Assembly (NCBI GenBank): GCA_002281485.1
Contig: NCGF01000010.1
Location: forward strand, 62,001-126,000
DNA: 64,000 nt
Reading direction: 5' to 3'
Source: Sphingomonas sp. 28-66-16
GTDB taxonomy: Bacteria > Pseudomonadota > Alphaproteobacteria > Sphingomonadales > Sphingomonadaceae
In this document: positions 45,884 through 54,141 of the stretch, piece after piece
How positions within the stretch are numbered: the first letter of the stretch is position 1
Layout of the letters: each line of letters starts with the position of its first letter
Made by a program: the position numbers and the translations under genes
The notes under the pieces: generated by a model
Told to the model about the DNA's origin: nothing
The model's input: the letters and a program-made list of their open reading frames with translations, nothing else
The model's database searches: none

Positions 45884-48199
45884 CTACTTGGCCTCTATTT
45901 TTTCCGCCTTGCCCTTTTTCTTGGGTTTCCTGGGGGCCGCGGGCGTTATCTCGAACGCCAGGGCGCCCTCCTTGAGCTTGACGGTCACCTCGCCGCCATG
46001 GACGAGCTTGCCGAACAGCAATTCCTCGGCGAGCGGCTGCTTGACCTTTTCCTGGATCAGCCGGCCCATCGGCCGGGCGCCATAGAGCTTGTCATAGCCC
46101 TTGGTCGTCAGCCAAGCCTTGGCATCGTCGTCGAGCTTGATGTGGACGCCGCGATCGGCGAGCTGCAGCTCGAGCTGGAGGATGAACTTCTCGACGACCC
46201 GCGCGACCACCTCGGGCGGCAGATAGCCGAACGGCACGATCGCATCGAGACGATTGCGGAATTCGGGCGTGAACATCTTCTGCACCGCCTGTTCGTCCTC
46301 GCCTTCGCGGGTGAGCGTGCCGAAGCCGACGGTCTCGCGGGCCATGTCGCTCGCGCCGGCGTTGGTCGTCATGATCAGGATGACATTCCGGAAATCGACG
46401 GTCTTGCCGTGGTGATCGGTGAGCTTGCCGTTATCCATCACTTGCAACAGGATGTTGAACAGATCGGGATGCGCCTTCTCGATCTCGTCGAGCAGCAGCA
46501 CCGAATGCGGCTGCTGATCGACGGCATCGGTGAGCAGGCCGCCCTGATCATAGCCGACATAGCCCGGGGGCGCACCGATCAGCCGGCTGACCGAGTGGCG
46601 CTCCATATATTCGGACATGTCGAACCGCTGCAGCGGAATGCCCATGATGCTCGCCAGCTGACGCGCGACTTCGGTCTTGCCGACACCGGTCGGGCCGGTG
46701 AAAAGATAATTGCCGATCGGCTTGTCAGGATCGCGCAGGCCCGCCCGGCTGAGCTTGATCGCCGAGGCGAGCTTTTCGATCGCCGAATTCTGCCCGAACA
46801 CGACGCGCTTGAGATCGGTCTCGAGCGTGGCGAGCGCCGCGGTATCGTCCTTCGACACCGATTTCGGCGGAATGCGCGCCATCGTCGCGATCACCTGTTC
46901 GATCTCGCGAGCGGTGATCGTCTTTTTGCGGCGGCTCGGCGGGACGAGCATCTGCATCGCGCCGACCTCGTCGATGACGTCGATCGCCTTGTCGGGCAAC
47001 TTGCGGTCGTTGATGTAGCGCGCCGACAACTCGACGGCGGTCTTGATCGCGTCGGGCGTGTATTTCACATGGTGGTGATCCTCGAACGCCGACCGCAGCC
47101 CGGCGAGGATCTTGATCGTATCCTCGATCGTCGGCTCGTTGACGTCGATCTTCTGGAACCGGCGCAGCAGTGCCCGGTCCTTTTCGAAATGATTGCGGAA
47201 CTCCTTGTAGGTGGTCGATCCGATGCAGCGGATCGTCCCGCCCGACAGCGCGGGCTTCAACAGGTTCGAGGCATCCATCGCGCCGCCGCTGGTCGCACCG
47301 GCACCGATCACGGTGTGGATTTCATCGATGAAAAGGATCGCGTCGGGCAGCTTCTCGAGCTCGTTGACGACCGCCTTCAGCCGCTCCTCGAAATCGCCGC
47401 GATAGCGCGTGCCGGCGAGCAGCGCGCCCATGTCGAGCGAATAGATCACCGCAGGCTTGAGCACGTCGGGCACGTCGCCTTCGATGATCTTGCGCGCGAG
47501 GCCTTCGGCGATCGCGGTCTTGCCGACGCCGGGATCGCCGACATAGAGCGGGTTGTTCTTGCTGCGGCGGCACAGGATCTGGACGGTGCGGTCGACCTCG
47601 GCCGAGCGGCCGATCAGCGGATCGACCTTGCCCTTGCGCGCTTTCTCGTTGAGGTCGACGCAGAATTGCTTGAGCGCGCTTTCGCTCTTGCCCTTGCCGT
47701 CCTGCTTGGTCGGCTTTTCCTCCTCGGCGCCCTTGGGCGTCGAGGCTTCGGGCGCCGTACCGCCCTTGCCGACGCCGTGGCTGATGAAGCTGACCGCATC
47801 GAGCCGGCTCATGTCCTGCTGCTGAAGGAAGTAGACGGCGTAACTCTCGCGCTCGCTGAACAGCGCGACGAGCACGTTGGCGCCGGTCACTTCGTCGCGG
47901 CCCGACGACTGGACATGCAGGATCGCGCGCTGAACGACGCGCTGGAAGCCGCTGGTCGGGGAGGGATCGGTCGCCTGATCAACCTTCAGCGCCTCGAGCT
48001 CGGTGTCGAGATAATGTGCCACGGTGGTCTTCAACTCACCGAGATCGACCCCGCACGATGCCATCACCTTGGAGGCGTGCTCGTCATCGACCAGCGCCAG
48101 CAGCAGATGTTCGAGCGTCGCATATTCGTGGCGGCGCGACGACGCGGCTTCGAGCGCCTTGTGAAGGGTGGTTTCGAGTGCTGATGCGAAGGAAGGCAT
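45884..48199 (-). CDS. clpA: ATP-dependent Clp protease ATP-binding subunit ClpA
   Basis: AAA+ unfoldase that feeds proteins to ClpP. The 771 residues comprise the N-domain that binds adaptors, D1 with Walker A GDPGVGKT at about 221-228, and D2 with Walker A GPTGVGKT at about 502-509. Walker B regions VILFIDEIH and SVLLLDEIEKA are visible. The short middle region, without the long coiled-coil of ClpB, marks it as ClpA. The C-terminus is lysine-rich. The adaptor gene clpS, often next to clpA, is not in this window. An inverted repeat (48217-48239) lies in the leader. Confidence 0.94.
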   Translation of the reverse strand: MPSFASALETTLHKALEAASSRRHEYATLEHLLLALVDDEHASKVMASCGVDLGELKTTVAHYLDTELEALKVDQATDPSPTSGFQRVVQRAILHVQSSGRDEVTGANVLVALFSERESYAVYFLQQQDMSRLDAVSFISHGVGKGGTAPEASTPKGAEEEKPTKQDGKGKSESALKQFCVDLNEKARKGKVDPLIGRSAEVDRTVQILCRRSKNNPLYVGDPGVGKTAIAEGLARKIIEGDVPDVLKPAVIYSLDMGALLAGTRYRGDFEERLKAVVNELEKLPDAILFIDEIHTVIGAGATSGGAMDASNLLKPALSGGTIRCIGSTTYKEFRNHFEKDRALLRRFQKIDVNEPTIEDTIKILAGLRSAFEDHHHVKYTPDAIKTAVELSARYINDRKLPDKAIDVIDEVGAMQMLVPPSRRKKTITAREIEQVIATMARIPPKSVSKDDTAALATLETDLKRVVFGQNSAIEKLASAIKLSRAGLRDPDKPIGNYLFTGPTGVGKTEVARQLASIMGIPLQRFDMSEYMERHSVSRLIGAPPGYVGYDQGGLLTDAVDQQPHSVLLLDEIEKAHPDLFNILLQVMDNGKLTDHHGKTVDFRNVILIMTTNAGASDMARETVGFGTLTREGEDEQAVQKMFTPEFRNRLDAIVPFGYLPPEVVARVVEKFILQLELQLADRGVHIKLDDDAKAWLTTKGYDKLYGARPMGRLIQEKVKQPLAEELLFGKLVHGGEVTVKLKEGALAFEITPAAPRKPKKKGKAEKIEAK

Positions 48200-48324
48200 T
48201 GAATTCTACTCCATTCGGGTCGCCAGCAACGCGCGACCCTTTCCAGTTATGTCGGGAGGCAACGCCCCGGCATCAAGCACTTGACAAATCTTCGCCCCAG
48301 CGAGGCGCGGGATTGGTCCGATGG

Positions 48325-48522
48325 TCACCGTCTGAATAGCGCGTCAGCGCTTGCACGATGGTTAACGGCCCGTGACAAATGGGCGCGGGTGCGAACGATC
48401 TCCGCCTCGAGCGCAACGATGCGCGCCTCAAGCTCCTCGACCGAATAGGGGTCGAGAACAAGGCGGGCAAGCGCATCCAGGGGATCGCCCGCCCGACGCG
48501 GGAGATTCTCGTCGGGCTCCAT
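48325..48522 (-). CDS. DUF1192 family small protein
   Basis: A 65-residue protein with the conserved sequence DENLPRR near the start, LARLVLDPYSVEELEARIVALEAEI in the middle and a helical tail. It matches the short DUF1192 proteins found across alphaproteobacteria. Most of it is one amphipathic helix or coiled coil. The start at 48522 begins this conserved part; an in-frame ATG at 48558 adds twelve unrelated residues. Role unknown. Confidence 0.78.
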   Translation of the reverse strand: MEPDENLPRRAGDPLDALARLVLDPYSVEELEARIVALEAEIVRTRAHLSRAVNHRASADALFRR

Positions 48523-48597
48523 AGGCGGTAAAGTTGACCTCGCCGCCGGCATTGTCAATGTGGCGATGCGACGGATTGACGCTTCGGGAGACGAACC

Positions 48598-49134
48598 ATG
48601 AACGATGCAAGGATCGGTGCGCTCGCCATTGGCGGGGCGATGCTGGCGCTCGGCGCCGTGGCGGCGGCGCCTGCGGCGTCACCGGCGCCGGCGTCTGCCG
48701 GGAGTGGAACCGGGCTGTGTACCGCAGACGAGGTGCCGCTGTTCAGCTGCGCGATCGGCGCCCGGACGGTGTCGGTCTGCGGCGGCGGCGCGGCGAACAA
48801 TGCCCATGCACAATATCGCTACGGCACCCCGGCGAAGGTCGAACTCAGCTCGCCGCGGCAAGGCCCGAATGCGTTGGTCTTCGCGCGCGCGGCCTATTCG
48901 GGCGGCGGTGAGCTCCAGTTCAGCTTCGCCAATGGCGCGTATCGCTACGTCGTCTACAGCCGCACGATTCGCACCGGTTTTGGCGCTGGCGGCAACAAGC
49001 CCGTGTTCGAGGATGGCCTGTTCGTCACGCGCGGTGGCAAGCTGGTCTCCGACAAACGATGCACCGGACGGTCGACGGCGAAGGGCGATGCCGAGGCGTA
49101 TCTGCACGCGGGCGAAATCATTTACCCCGATTGA
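48598..49134 (+). CDS. Secreted hypothetical protein with conserved cysteines
   Basis: A 178-residue protein with an N-terminal signal peptide (IGALAIGGAMLALGAVAAAPA) followed by an Ala/Pro/Ser linker. The mature part carries four cysteines (in GLCTADEV, LFSCAIG, VSVCGGG and DKRCTG) that could form two disulfides in the periplasm. It has a strand-rich pattern (VVYSRTIRTGFG, GLFVTRGGKLVSD). No enzyme motif. GGGAGACGAA precedes the ATG. Family unknown to me; a small periplasmic binding or inhibitor-like protein is possible. Confidence 0.65.
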   Translation: MNDARIGALAIGGAMLALGAVAAAPAASPAPASAGSGTGLCTADEVPLFSCAIGARTVSVCGGGAANNAHAQYRYGTPAKVELSSPRQGPNALVFARAAYSGGGELQFSFANGAYRYVVYSRTIRTGFGAGGNKPVFEDGLFVTRGGKLVSDKRCTGRSTAKGDAEAYLHAGEIIYPD

Positions 49135-49145
49135 TCGGCCAAAAA

Positions 49146-49174
49146 TTGACGCCTGGCGCTGCGCTGCGTTAGGG
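49146..49174 (+). promoter_or_regulatory. Possible promoter of the quinone oxidoreductase gene
   Basis: TTGACG (49146-49151), 17 bases, then TTAGGG (49169-49174). The -35 box is close to the alphaproteobacterial consensus; the -10 is weak. It lies 47 bases upstream of the start. Confidence 0.35.
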
Positions 49175-49220
49175 CTGGGATCAACGGATTTTCGGGGGGC
49201 GCGGCGATGCAGAGCTGGCA

Positions 49221-50216
49221 ATGAGCGTGCCTGACAGCATGCAAGCGATCGATCCGGTCACGCCGTGCGCGGCAGAAGCGCTGGAATTGGTGAGGCGGCC
49301 GGTGCCGGCCCCGGACTCGGGCGAGGTGCTGATCAAGGTCGCCGCTGCCGGGGTCAACCGGCCCGACGTGCTCCAGCGCAAGGGCCAATATCCGATGCCG
49401 CCAGGCGCGCCGTCGATCCTCGGGCTCGAAGTCGCCGGCACGATCGTCGCGATCGGGCCCGGCGTCGAGGCCGACATGATCGGCCAGCCGGTCTGCGCGC
49501 TGATCGGCGGCGGCGGCTATGCCGACTATGCCGTCGCGCCGATCGGCCAGTGCCTGCCGGTGCCGCACGCGCTCACGATGATCGAGGCCGCCGCCATCCC
49601 CGAAACATTGTTCACCGTGTGGACCAATTTGTTCGAGCGTGCCTATGCGGTCGAGGGCGATGTCGTGCTCGTGCATGGCGGCACCAGCGGTATCGGCACG
49701 ATGGCGATCGCGCTCGGCACGATCTTCGGCTTGCGCGTGATCGTGACGGCGGGGTCGGAGGAGAAATGCGCCGCAGCGGTCGCGCTCGGGGCGGCGCACG
49801 CGATCAACTACAAGACCGAAGATTTCGTCGCCCGGGTGCGCGAGATCACCGACGGCAAGGGCTGCGCCGCGGTGCTCGACATGGTCGGCGGCGATTATGT
49901 CCCCCGCAACCTGCAATGCCTGGCCGACGATGGCCGGCATGTGTCGATCGCCGTCCAGGGCGGGCTGATGGCGACGATCCCAATCTTCGAGGTGATGCGC
50001 CGGCGGCTGACGCTCACCGGCTCGACGCTGCGCCCGCGCGACCGCGCGTTCAAGACGCTCGTCGCCGACGAACTCGCGCGTACCGTCTGGCCGCATGTCG
50101 AGGCCGGCAAGCTCAAACCGGTGATCGACCGGACCTTCCCCCTCGCCGAAGCCGCCGCCGCGCACGCCCGGATGGAAGCGGGCGACCATATCGGCAAGAT
50201 CGTCCTGACGATGTAG
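49221..50216 (+). CDS. NAD(P)H quinone oxidoreductase, PIG3/zeta-crystallin type
   Basis: A 331-residue zinc-free medium-chain dehydrogenase that reduces quinones or enones with NADPH in the cytoplasm. The N-terminal catalytic domain shows GVNRPDVLQRKGQYPMPPGAP and LGLEVAGTI, characteristic of the PIG3 subgroup. The Rossmann motif VHGGTSGIGTMAIALG lies near residue 150. The structural-zinc cysteines of alcohol dehydrogenases are absent. The ribosome-binding site is weak. The GST gene follows 67 bases later, and both may help against electrophiles. Confidence 0.87.
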   Translation: MSVPDSMQAIDPVTPCAAEALELVRRPVPAPDSGEVLIKVAAAGVNRPDVLQRKGQYPMPPGAPSILGLEVAGTIVAIGPGVEADMIGQPVCALIGGGGYADYAVAPIGQCLPVPHALTMIEAAAIPETLFTVWTNLFERAYAVEGDVVLVHGGTSGIGTMAIALGTIFGLRVIVTAGSEEKCAAAVALGAAHAINYKTEDFVARVREITDGKGCAAVLDMVGGDYVPRNLQCLADDGRHVSIAVQGGLMATIPIFEVMRRRLTLTGSTLRPRDRAFKTLVADELARTVWPHVEAGKLKPVIDRTFPLAEAAAAHARMEAGDHIGKIVLTM

Positions 50217-50283
50217 CGAGGGTCGGTTTCGCAGCCATGGGTCAGCCGAGTCTGCGGCTGGCTTGAATGAACGGGAGCCGGTC

Positions 50284-50907
50284 ATGATCGATCGCCTTAT
50301 CCTCCACGAATATGCCGCGTCGGGAAATTGCTACAAGATCCGGCTGACCGCCGCGCATCTCGGCCTCGCGATCGAACGGCGGCACTATGATATTCTTGCC
50401 GGAGAGACGCGGACCGCCGACTTTCTGGCGCAGGTCAATGCCAATGGCCGTATCCCGGTGCTCCAGATCGGCGAGCGCTTCCTGCCCGAAAGCAATGCCG
50501 CCTGCTGGTATCTGGCGGATGGATCGGCGCTGATTCCGGGCGATCGCTTCGCCCGCGCCGACATGCTGCGCTGGATGTTCTTCGAGCAATATCATCACGA
50601 ACCCAATATCGCGACCTTGCGCTTCTGGCTGGCGTTCGTCGGCACAGCAGCCCTCTCCGATCTCCAGCGCGCGCAGATTCCCGGCAAGCAGGCGGCGGGG
50701 AAGGCCGCGCTGGCATTGATGGAAGACCAGCTGGCGCGGAGGCCGTATCTGACCGGCGACGCCTTCACGCTCGCCGATATCGCGCTCTATGCCTATTCGC
50801 ATGTCGCCGAAGAGGGCGGCGGCTTCAGCCTTGCGGGCTATCCGGCGATCCGCGCCTGGCTCGCGCGGGTCGCCGATAAGCCCCGCCATGTGGCGATCAC
50901 CGACTGA
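50284..50907 (+). CDS. Glutathione S-transferase family protein
   Basis: A 207-residue protein with a thioredoxin-like N-terminal domain. The first strand LILHEYAASGNCYKIRL carries the likely catalytic Ser/Cys region, the cis-proline sits in GRIPVLQI, and LPESNAACWYLA contains the ES pair that binds the glutathione gamma-glutamyl group. The all-helical C-terminal domain includes the folding motif FTLADIALYAY. Conjugation or peroxidase activity cannot be told apart. The start at 50284 follows GGGAG. Confidence 0.87.
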   Translation: MIDRLILHEYAASGNCYKIRLTAAHLGLAIERRHYDILAGETRTADFLAQVNANGRIPVLQIGERFLPESNAACWYLADGSALIPGDRFARADMLRWMFFEQYHHEPNIATLRFWLAFVGTAALSDLQRAQIPGKQAAGKAALALMEDQLARRPYLTGDAFTLADIALYAYSHVAEEGGGFSLAGYPAIRAWLARVADKPRHVAITD

Positions 50908-51009
50908 GCTTGGGGTCGAACAACGGCGTAACCGGCAAGGACGCGTGATTCCAACTGTAACAATTGACGGGCATAGGCGATCGAACGCGGGGCAATTTGG
51001 GAACATCGC

Positions 51010-51891
51010 ATGGATGGCTTGAAGGAACTGGTCGCGGCGCGCGGGGCCGGGATCACCGATTTTGCCGACTTCGTCCATTCAAACCCAGCCATTCCGGAGC
51101 GCCCGGTCAACGAACGTCGGCAATTCCGGACGATCTGGATTTCCGACATCCATCTCGGGACGCGCGGCTGCAACGCCGAAATGCTGATCGACTTTCTCGA
51201 TCATGTCGACAGCGAGACGCTCTATCTGGTCGGCGACATCATCGACGGATGGCGGCTCAAGAAGAAATTCTATTGGCCGTCGGCGCACAACGACATCGTC
51301 TGGCGGCTGCTCAAGCGCGCCAAACGCGGCACCAAGGTCATCTATATTCCCGGCAATCACGACGAGATTTTCCGGCAATTTTCGGGGCTCGATTTCGGCG
51401 GGGTGGCGATCCGTCGCAAGGCGATCCACGAAACCGCCGACGGGCGCCGGCTGCTCGTGCTCCATGGCGACGAATTCGATGCTATCACGCTGGCGCATAC
51501 ATGGCTCGCACATATCGGCGATGTCGCGTACAATGGGCTGATGGCGCTCAACCGGTGGGTCAATGCGTTTCGGCGCACCTTCAACATGCCCTATTGGTCG
51601 CTGTCAAAGCATGCCAAGGCAAAGGTGAAGAACGCCGTGGAATTCATCTCCAATTACGAAGAAATCGTCGCCCAGGCCGCCGGCGCGCGCGGTGTCGACG
51701 GGGTGGTCTGCGGGCATATCCACACCGCCGAATTCCGCAGGATCGGCAATGTCGACTATTATAATGACGGCGACTGGGTCGAAGGCTGCACCGCGCTGGT
51801 CGAGTACGCCGACGGGCGGATGGAGATACTTCACTGGGCCGACGAGATAGCGGTCCGCGAACTCGCCAAGATATCGGCACTGGCGGCCTGA
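51010..51891 (+). CDS. Metallophosphoesterase (UDP-2,3-diacylglucosamine pyrophosphatase-like)
   Basis: A 293-residue calcineurin-like phosphoesterase with two-metal motifs in order: DIHLGTRGCN near 48, GDIIDGW near 75, GNHDEI near 115, LHGDEFD near 155 and GHIHTAE near 235. The layout resembles LpxH/YbbF-type diacylglucosamine pyrophosphatases. A proven lpxH role is doubtful, since this subgroup is usually paired with glycosyltransferases rather than lipid A genes. The first 35 residues are extra. It is followed by a glycosyltransferase gene only five bases away, suggesting a shared envelope-glycolipid role. Confidence 0.82.
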   Translation: MDGLKELVAARGAGITDFADFVHSNPAIPERPVNERRQFRTIWISDIHLGTRGCNAEMLIDFLDHVDSETLYLVGDIIDGWRLKKKFYWPSAHNDIVWRLLKRAKRGTKVIYIPGNHDEIFRQFSGLDFGGVAIRRKAIHETADGRRLLVLHGDEFDAITLAHTWLAHIGDVAYNGLMALNRWVNAFRRTFNMPYWSLSKHAKAKVKNAVEFISNYEEIVAQAAGARGVDGVVCGHIHTAEFRRIGNVDYYNDGDWVEGCTALVEYADGRMEILHWADEIAVRELAKISALAA

Positions 51892-51896
51892 CGCGC

Positions 51897-52940
51897 GTGC
51901 GGATCGCGATCGCCACCGATGCGTGGAGCCCGCAGGTCAATGGCGTGGTGCGGACCTTGCAATCGGTCCGCGCCGAACTCGAGCGCCAGGGGCATGAGGT
52001 GCTCGTCGTATCGCCCGATCTGTTCTATTCGATGCCGTGCCCGACCTATCCCGAAATCCGGCTCGCCTTCGCGCGGACGGCGGCGGTGGGCAAGATGCTG
52101 GCCGATTTCCGGCCAAACGCGATCCATCTCGCCACCGAAGGGCCGGTCTGCCTCGCGGCGCGGCGCTGGTGCCTGGCGCGCAACTTTCCCTTCACCACTG
52201 CCTATCACACCCAGTTCCCCGATTATGTGTCGGCGCGCACCGGCATCGATCCGGGCTGGATCTGGCGCTACATCACCTGGTTTCACTGGCCCGCGCAGGC
52301 AGTGCTGGCGTCGACGCCGTCGATCGCGGAGACGTTGCGCGCGCACGGGCTGACGAGGATCCGCCATTGGGGGCGCGGGGTCGATCTGGGCACTTTCGGG
52401 GCGGACGTCGCGCCCGATCCGGCGATCCGCGCGCTCGCGGCGGCGGCCCCCGGACCGGTGCAGCTCTATGTCGGCCGGGTGGCGATCGAAAAGAATATCG
52501 AGGCGTTTCTCGAAAGCACCCACCCTGGCCACAAGGTCATCGTCGGCGACGGCCCGGCGCGGCTGACGCTTCAGGCGAAATATCCCGAGGCGCATTTCCT
52601 TGGTCCCAAATTCGGCGCCGATCTGGCGGCTGCCTATGCGGCCGCCGACGTGTTCGTCTTCCCCAGCAAAACCGATACATTCGGCCTGGTGATGATCGAG
52701 GCGCTCGCATCGGGATTGCCCGTGGCGGCCTATCCGGTGACCGGGCCGATCGATGTGCTCAAGCCCGGCGTCGGGGTGATGGCCGACGACCTGACGGTGG
52801 CGATCGCCGCAGCGTTGACGCTCGATCGCGGCGCCTGCGCGGCCTATGGTCGCGGCTTTACCTGGGAGGCCAGCGCCCGGCAGTTTCTCGATGCGCTGGC
52901 GCCGGTCGACCTACGCCAGGACGAACGCGCCGCCGCTTGA
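51897..52940 (+). CDS. Glycosyltransferase family 4 (GT-B fold)
   Basis: A 347-residue transferase from a GTG start five bases after the preceding stop. The N-terminal acceptor domain opens with IAIATDAWSPQVNGVVRTLQ and carries AYHTQFPDYV. The C-terminal nucleotide-sugar domain shows YVGRVAIEKNIEAFL near 195, VFVFPSKTDTFGLVMIEALASGLPVAAYP near 270, with the catalytic E-x7-E region in that segment. Such enzymes add mannose or glucose to lipids. The pairing with the metallophosphoesterase hints at a membrane glycolipid; the sugar is not identifiable. Confidence 0.85.
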   Translation: MRIAIATDAWSPQVNGVVRTLQSVRAELERQGHEVLVVSPDLFYSMPCPTYPEIRLAFARTAAVGKMLADFRPNAIHLATEGPVCLAARRWCLARNFPFTTAYHTQFPDYVSARTGIDPGWIWRYITWFHWPAQAVLASTPSIAETLRAHGLTRIRHWGRGVDLGTFGADVAPDPAIRALAAAAPGPVQLYVGRVAIEKNIEAFLESTHPGHKVIVGDGPARLTLQAKYPEAHFLGPKFGADLAAAYAAADVFVFPSKTDTFGLVMIEALASGLPVAAYPVTGPIDVLKPGVGVMADDLTVAIAAALTLDRGACAAYGRGFTWEASARQFLDALAPVDLRQDERAAA

Positions 52941-52943
52941 ACG

Positions 52944-52974
52944 GAAAAACCCCGGTGGCAAGCGCCACCGGGGT
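52944..52974 (-). terminator. Intrinsic terminator downstream of flagellin
   Basis: A perfect 11-bp stem (52949-52959 with 52964-52974, four-base loop) is followed on the minus strand by five T residues, so it should end the leftward flagellin transcript. A second GC-rich stem (53012-53019 with 53043-53050) lies between it and the flagellin stop. It also sits just after the glycosyltransferase stop but lacks a T-tract in that direction. Confidence 0.8.
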
Positions 52975-53058
52975 AACCTGCTCCCGTCCGATCGCTCGGA
53001 AGAGGGCCGGGCGGCTCCGACACCCTTGAAGGGGGGCGGTGCCGGAGCCGATCGTCGC

Positions 53059-53868
53059 TTACTGGAGCAGCTTCAACACGCCCTGCTGGCTCTGGTTCGC
53101 CTGCGCGATCAGCGCGGTCGAAGCCTGGCTCAGGATCTGGGCCTTGGCGAGCTGGGTCGTTTCGGTCGAGAAATCGACGTCTTCGATGCGGCTGCGTGCG
53201 TCGGTCAGATTGGCGTTGTTGTTGGTCAGGTTGTTGACGATCGAGCCGAGGCGGCTCTGGCCGGCACCCAGCGACGAACGCGTGGTGTTGACCGCGGCGA
53301 GCGCCGTATCGGTCAGGCCCAGCGCCGCCGTGGCGCCGGCTGCGGTCGAAATGTCTGCCGCGATCACGGCGGAAAGATCGAGACCACCAACCGACAGTGC
53401 GACAGTGTCGGTTGCCTGCGAGCCAGCCTGGATCGTTACAGTCGCGGCGGTCGTGCCGACGAGCGCGACGCCGTTGAAGGTCGTCTTCGCCTGAATGTCG
53501 GTGAGCTGGGCGGTCAGCTGCGTCACTTCGGCCTGCAGATTGGTGCGGTCGCCTGCGGAATAGGTGCCCGAAGCCGACTGCACAGCAAGTTCACGAACGC
53601 GCTGCAGGATGTTGGTGACTTCACCGAGCGCGCCGTCTGCCGTCTGCGAAAGCGCGATGCCGTCATTGGCGTTGCGGATCGCCTGGCTCTGGCCGCGAAT
53701 CTGCGAGGTGAACGAGGTGGCGATGGCGAGGCCGGCGGCATCGTCCTTGGCCGAGTTGATGCGCTTGCCGGTCGACAGGCGCTCGATGCTGGTCGCCAGC
53801 GCGGCGCTTGCCGAGTTGTTGGCGTTGCTCGCCTTCAGCGCGGCGACGTTGGTTCCGATAACAGTCAT
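53059..53868 (-). CDS. fliC: Flagellin
   Basis: Filament protein of 269 residues, a short flagellin with a reduced central region, as is common in alphaproteobacteria. The conserved N-terminal D0/D1 domain includes TNVAALKASNANNSASAALATSIERLSTGKRINSAKDDAAGLAIA (residues 5-50, quoted here only by its motif RLSTGKRINSAKDD). The C-terminal D1/D0 has SRIEDVDFSTE and ILSQASTALIAQANQSQQGVLKLL. The middle is Ala/Thr/Val-rich. The start at 53868 follows GGAGA. It is divergent from the sigma-54 activator that probably controls it; a sigma-54 site was not convincingly found. Confidence 0.94.
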   Translation of the reverse strand: MTVIGTNVAALKASNANNSASAALATSIERLSTGKRINSAKDDAAGLAIATSFTSQIRGQSQAIRNANDGIALSQTADGALGEVTNILQRVRELAVQSASGTYSAGDRTNLQAEVTQLTAQLTDIQAKTTFNGVALVGTTAATVTIQAGSQATDTVALSVGGLDLSAVIAADISTAAGATAALGLTDTALAAVNTTRSSLGAGQSRLGSIVNNLTNNNANLTDARSRIEDVDFSTETTQLAKAQILSQASTALIAQANQSQQGVLKLLQ

Positions 53869-54141
53869 GGTCGTATCTCCATTTGCCTGACGCTCCTTGT
53901 CGCCCCCCATCGGAAGAGCCGAGCCGTCACAGCATGAAACGACCGACCCGACGCGACATTAAGCAGAATCGCAAACCACGCCGCGAAAGCATGTCGCTCG
54001 CCGGCGGCTTGGCGTCCGATTGCCGGTCCGGTGCCGGGTCGGTGGAGGGCGGAACCGGAAAATAATTGCCGCCCGGCAGCCATGGTTAACGCTTGCTTTA
54101 CCTGAATTGCGGCATGTCGGCTGACAACAAGGGGGAATTTG

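Noticed and set aside
45185..48184. An open plus-strand frame of nearly 1000 codons opposite clpA
   Set aside because: Antisense to ClpA, whose Walker motifs and length leave no doubt; no motifs on the plus-strand product.
48217..48239. Inverted repeat in the clpA leader as an RNA thermometer or terminator
   Set aside because: A 7-bp stem with a 9-base loop and no T-tract; no known thermosensor pattern was seen.
53869..54141. Sigma-54 (-24/-12) promoter for flagellin in the divergent gap
   Set aside because: The best candidate on the minus strand (GGCAC then GGCA near 54021-54036) has correct GG/GC spacing but a poor -12 box and lies more than 150 bases from the start, so it was not annotated.
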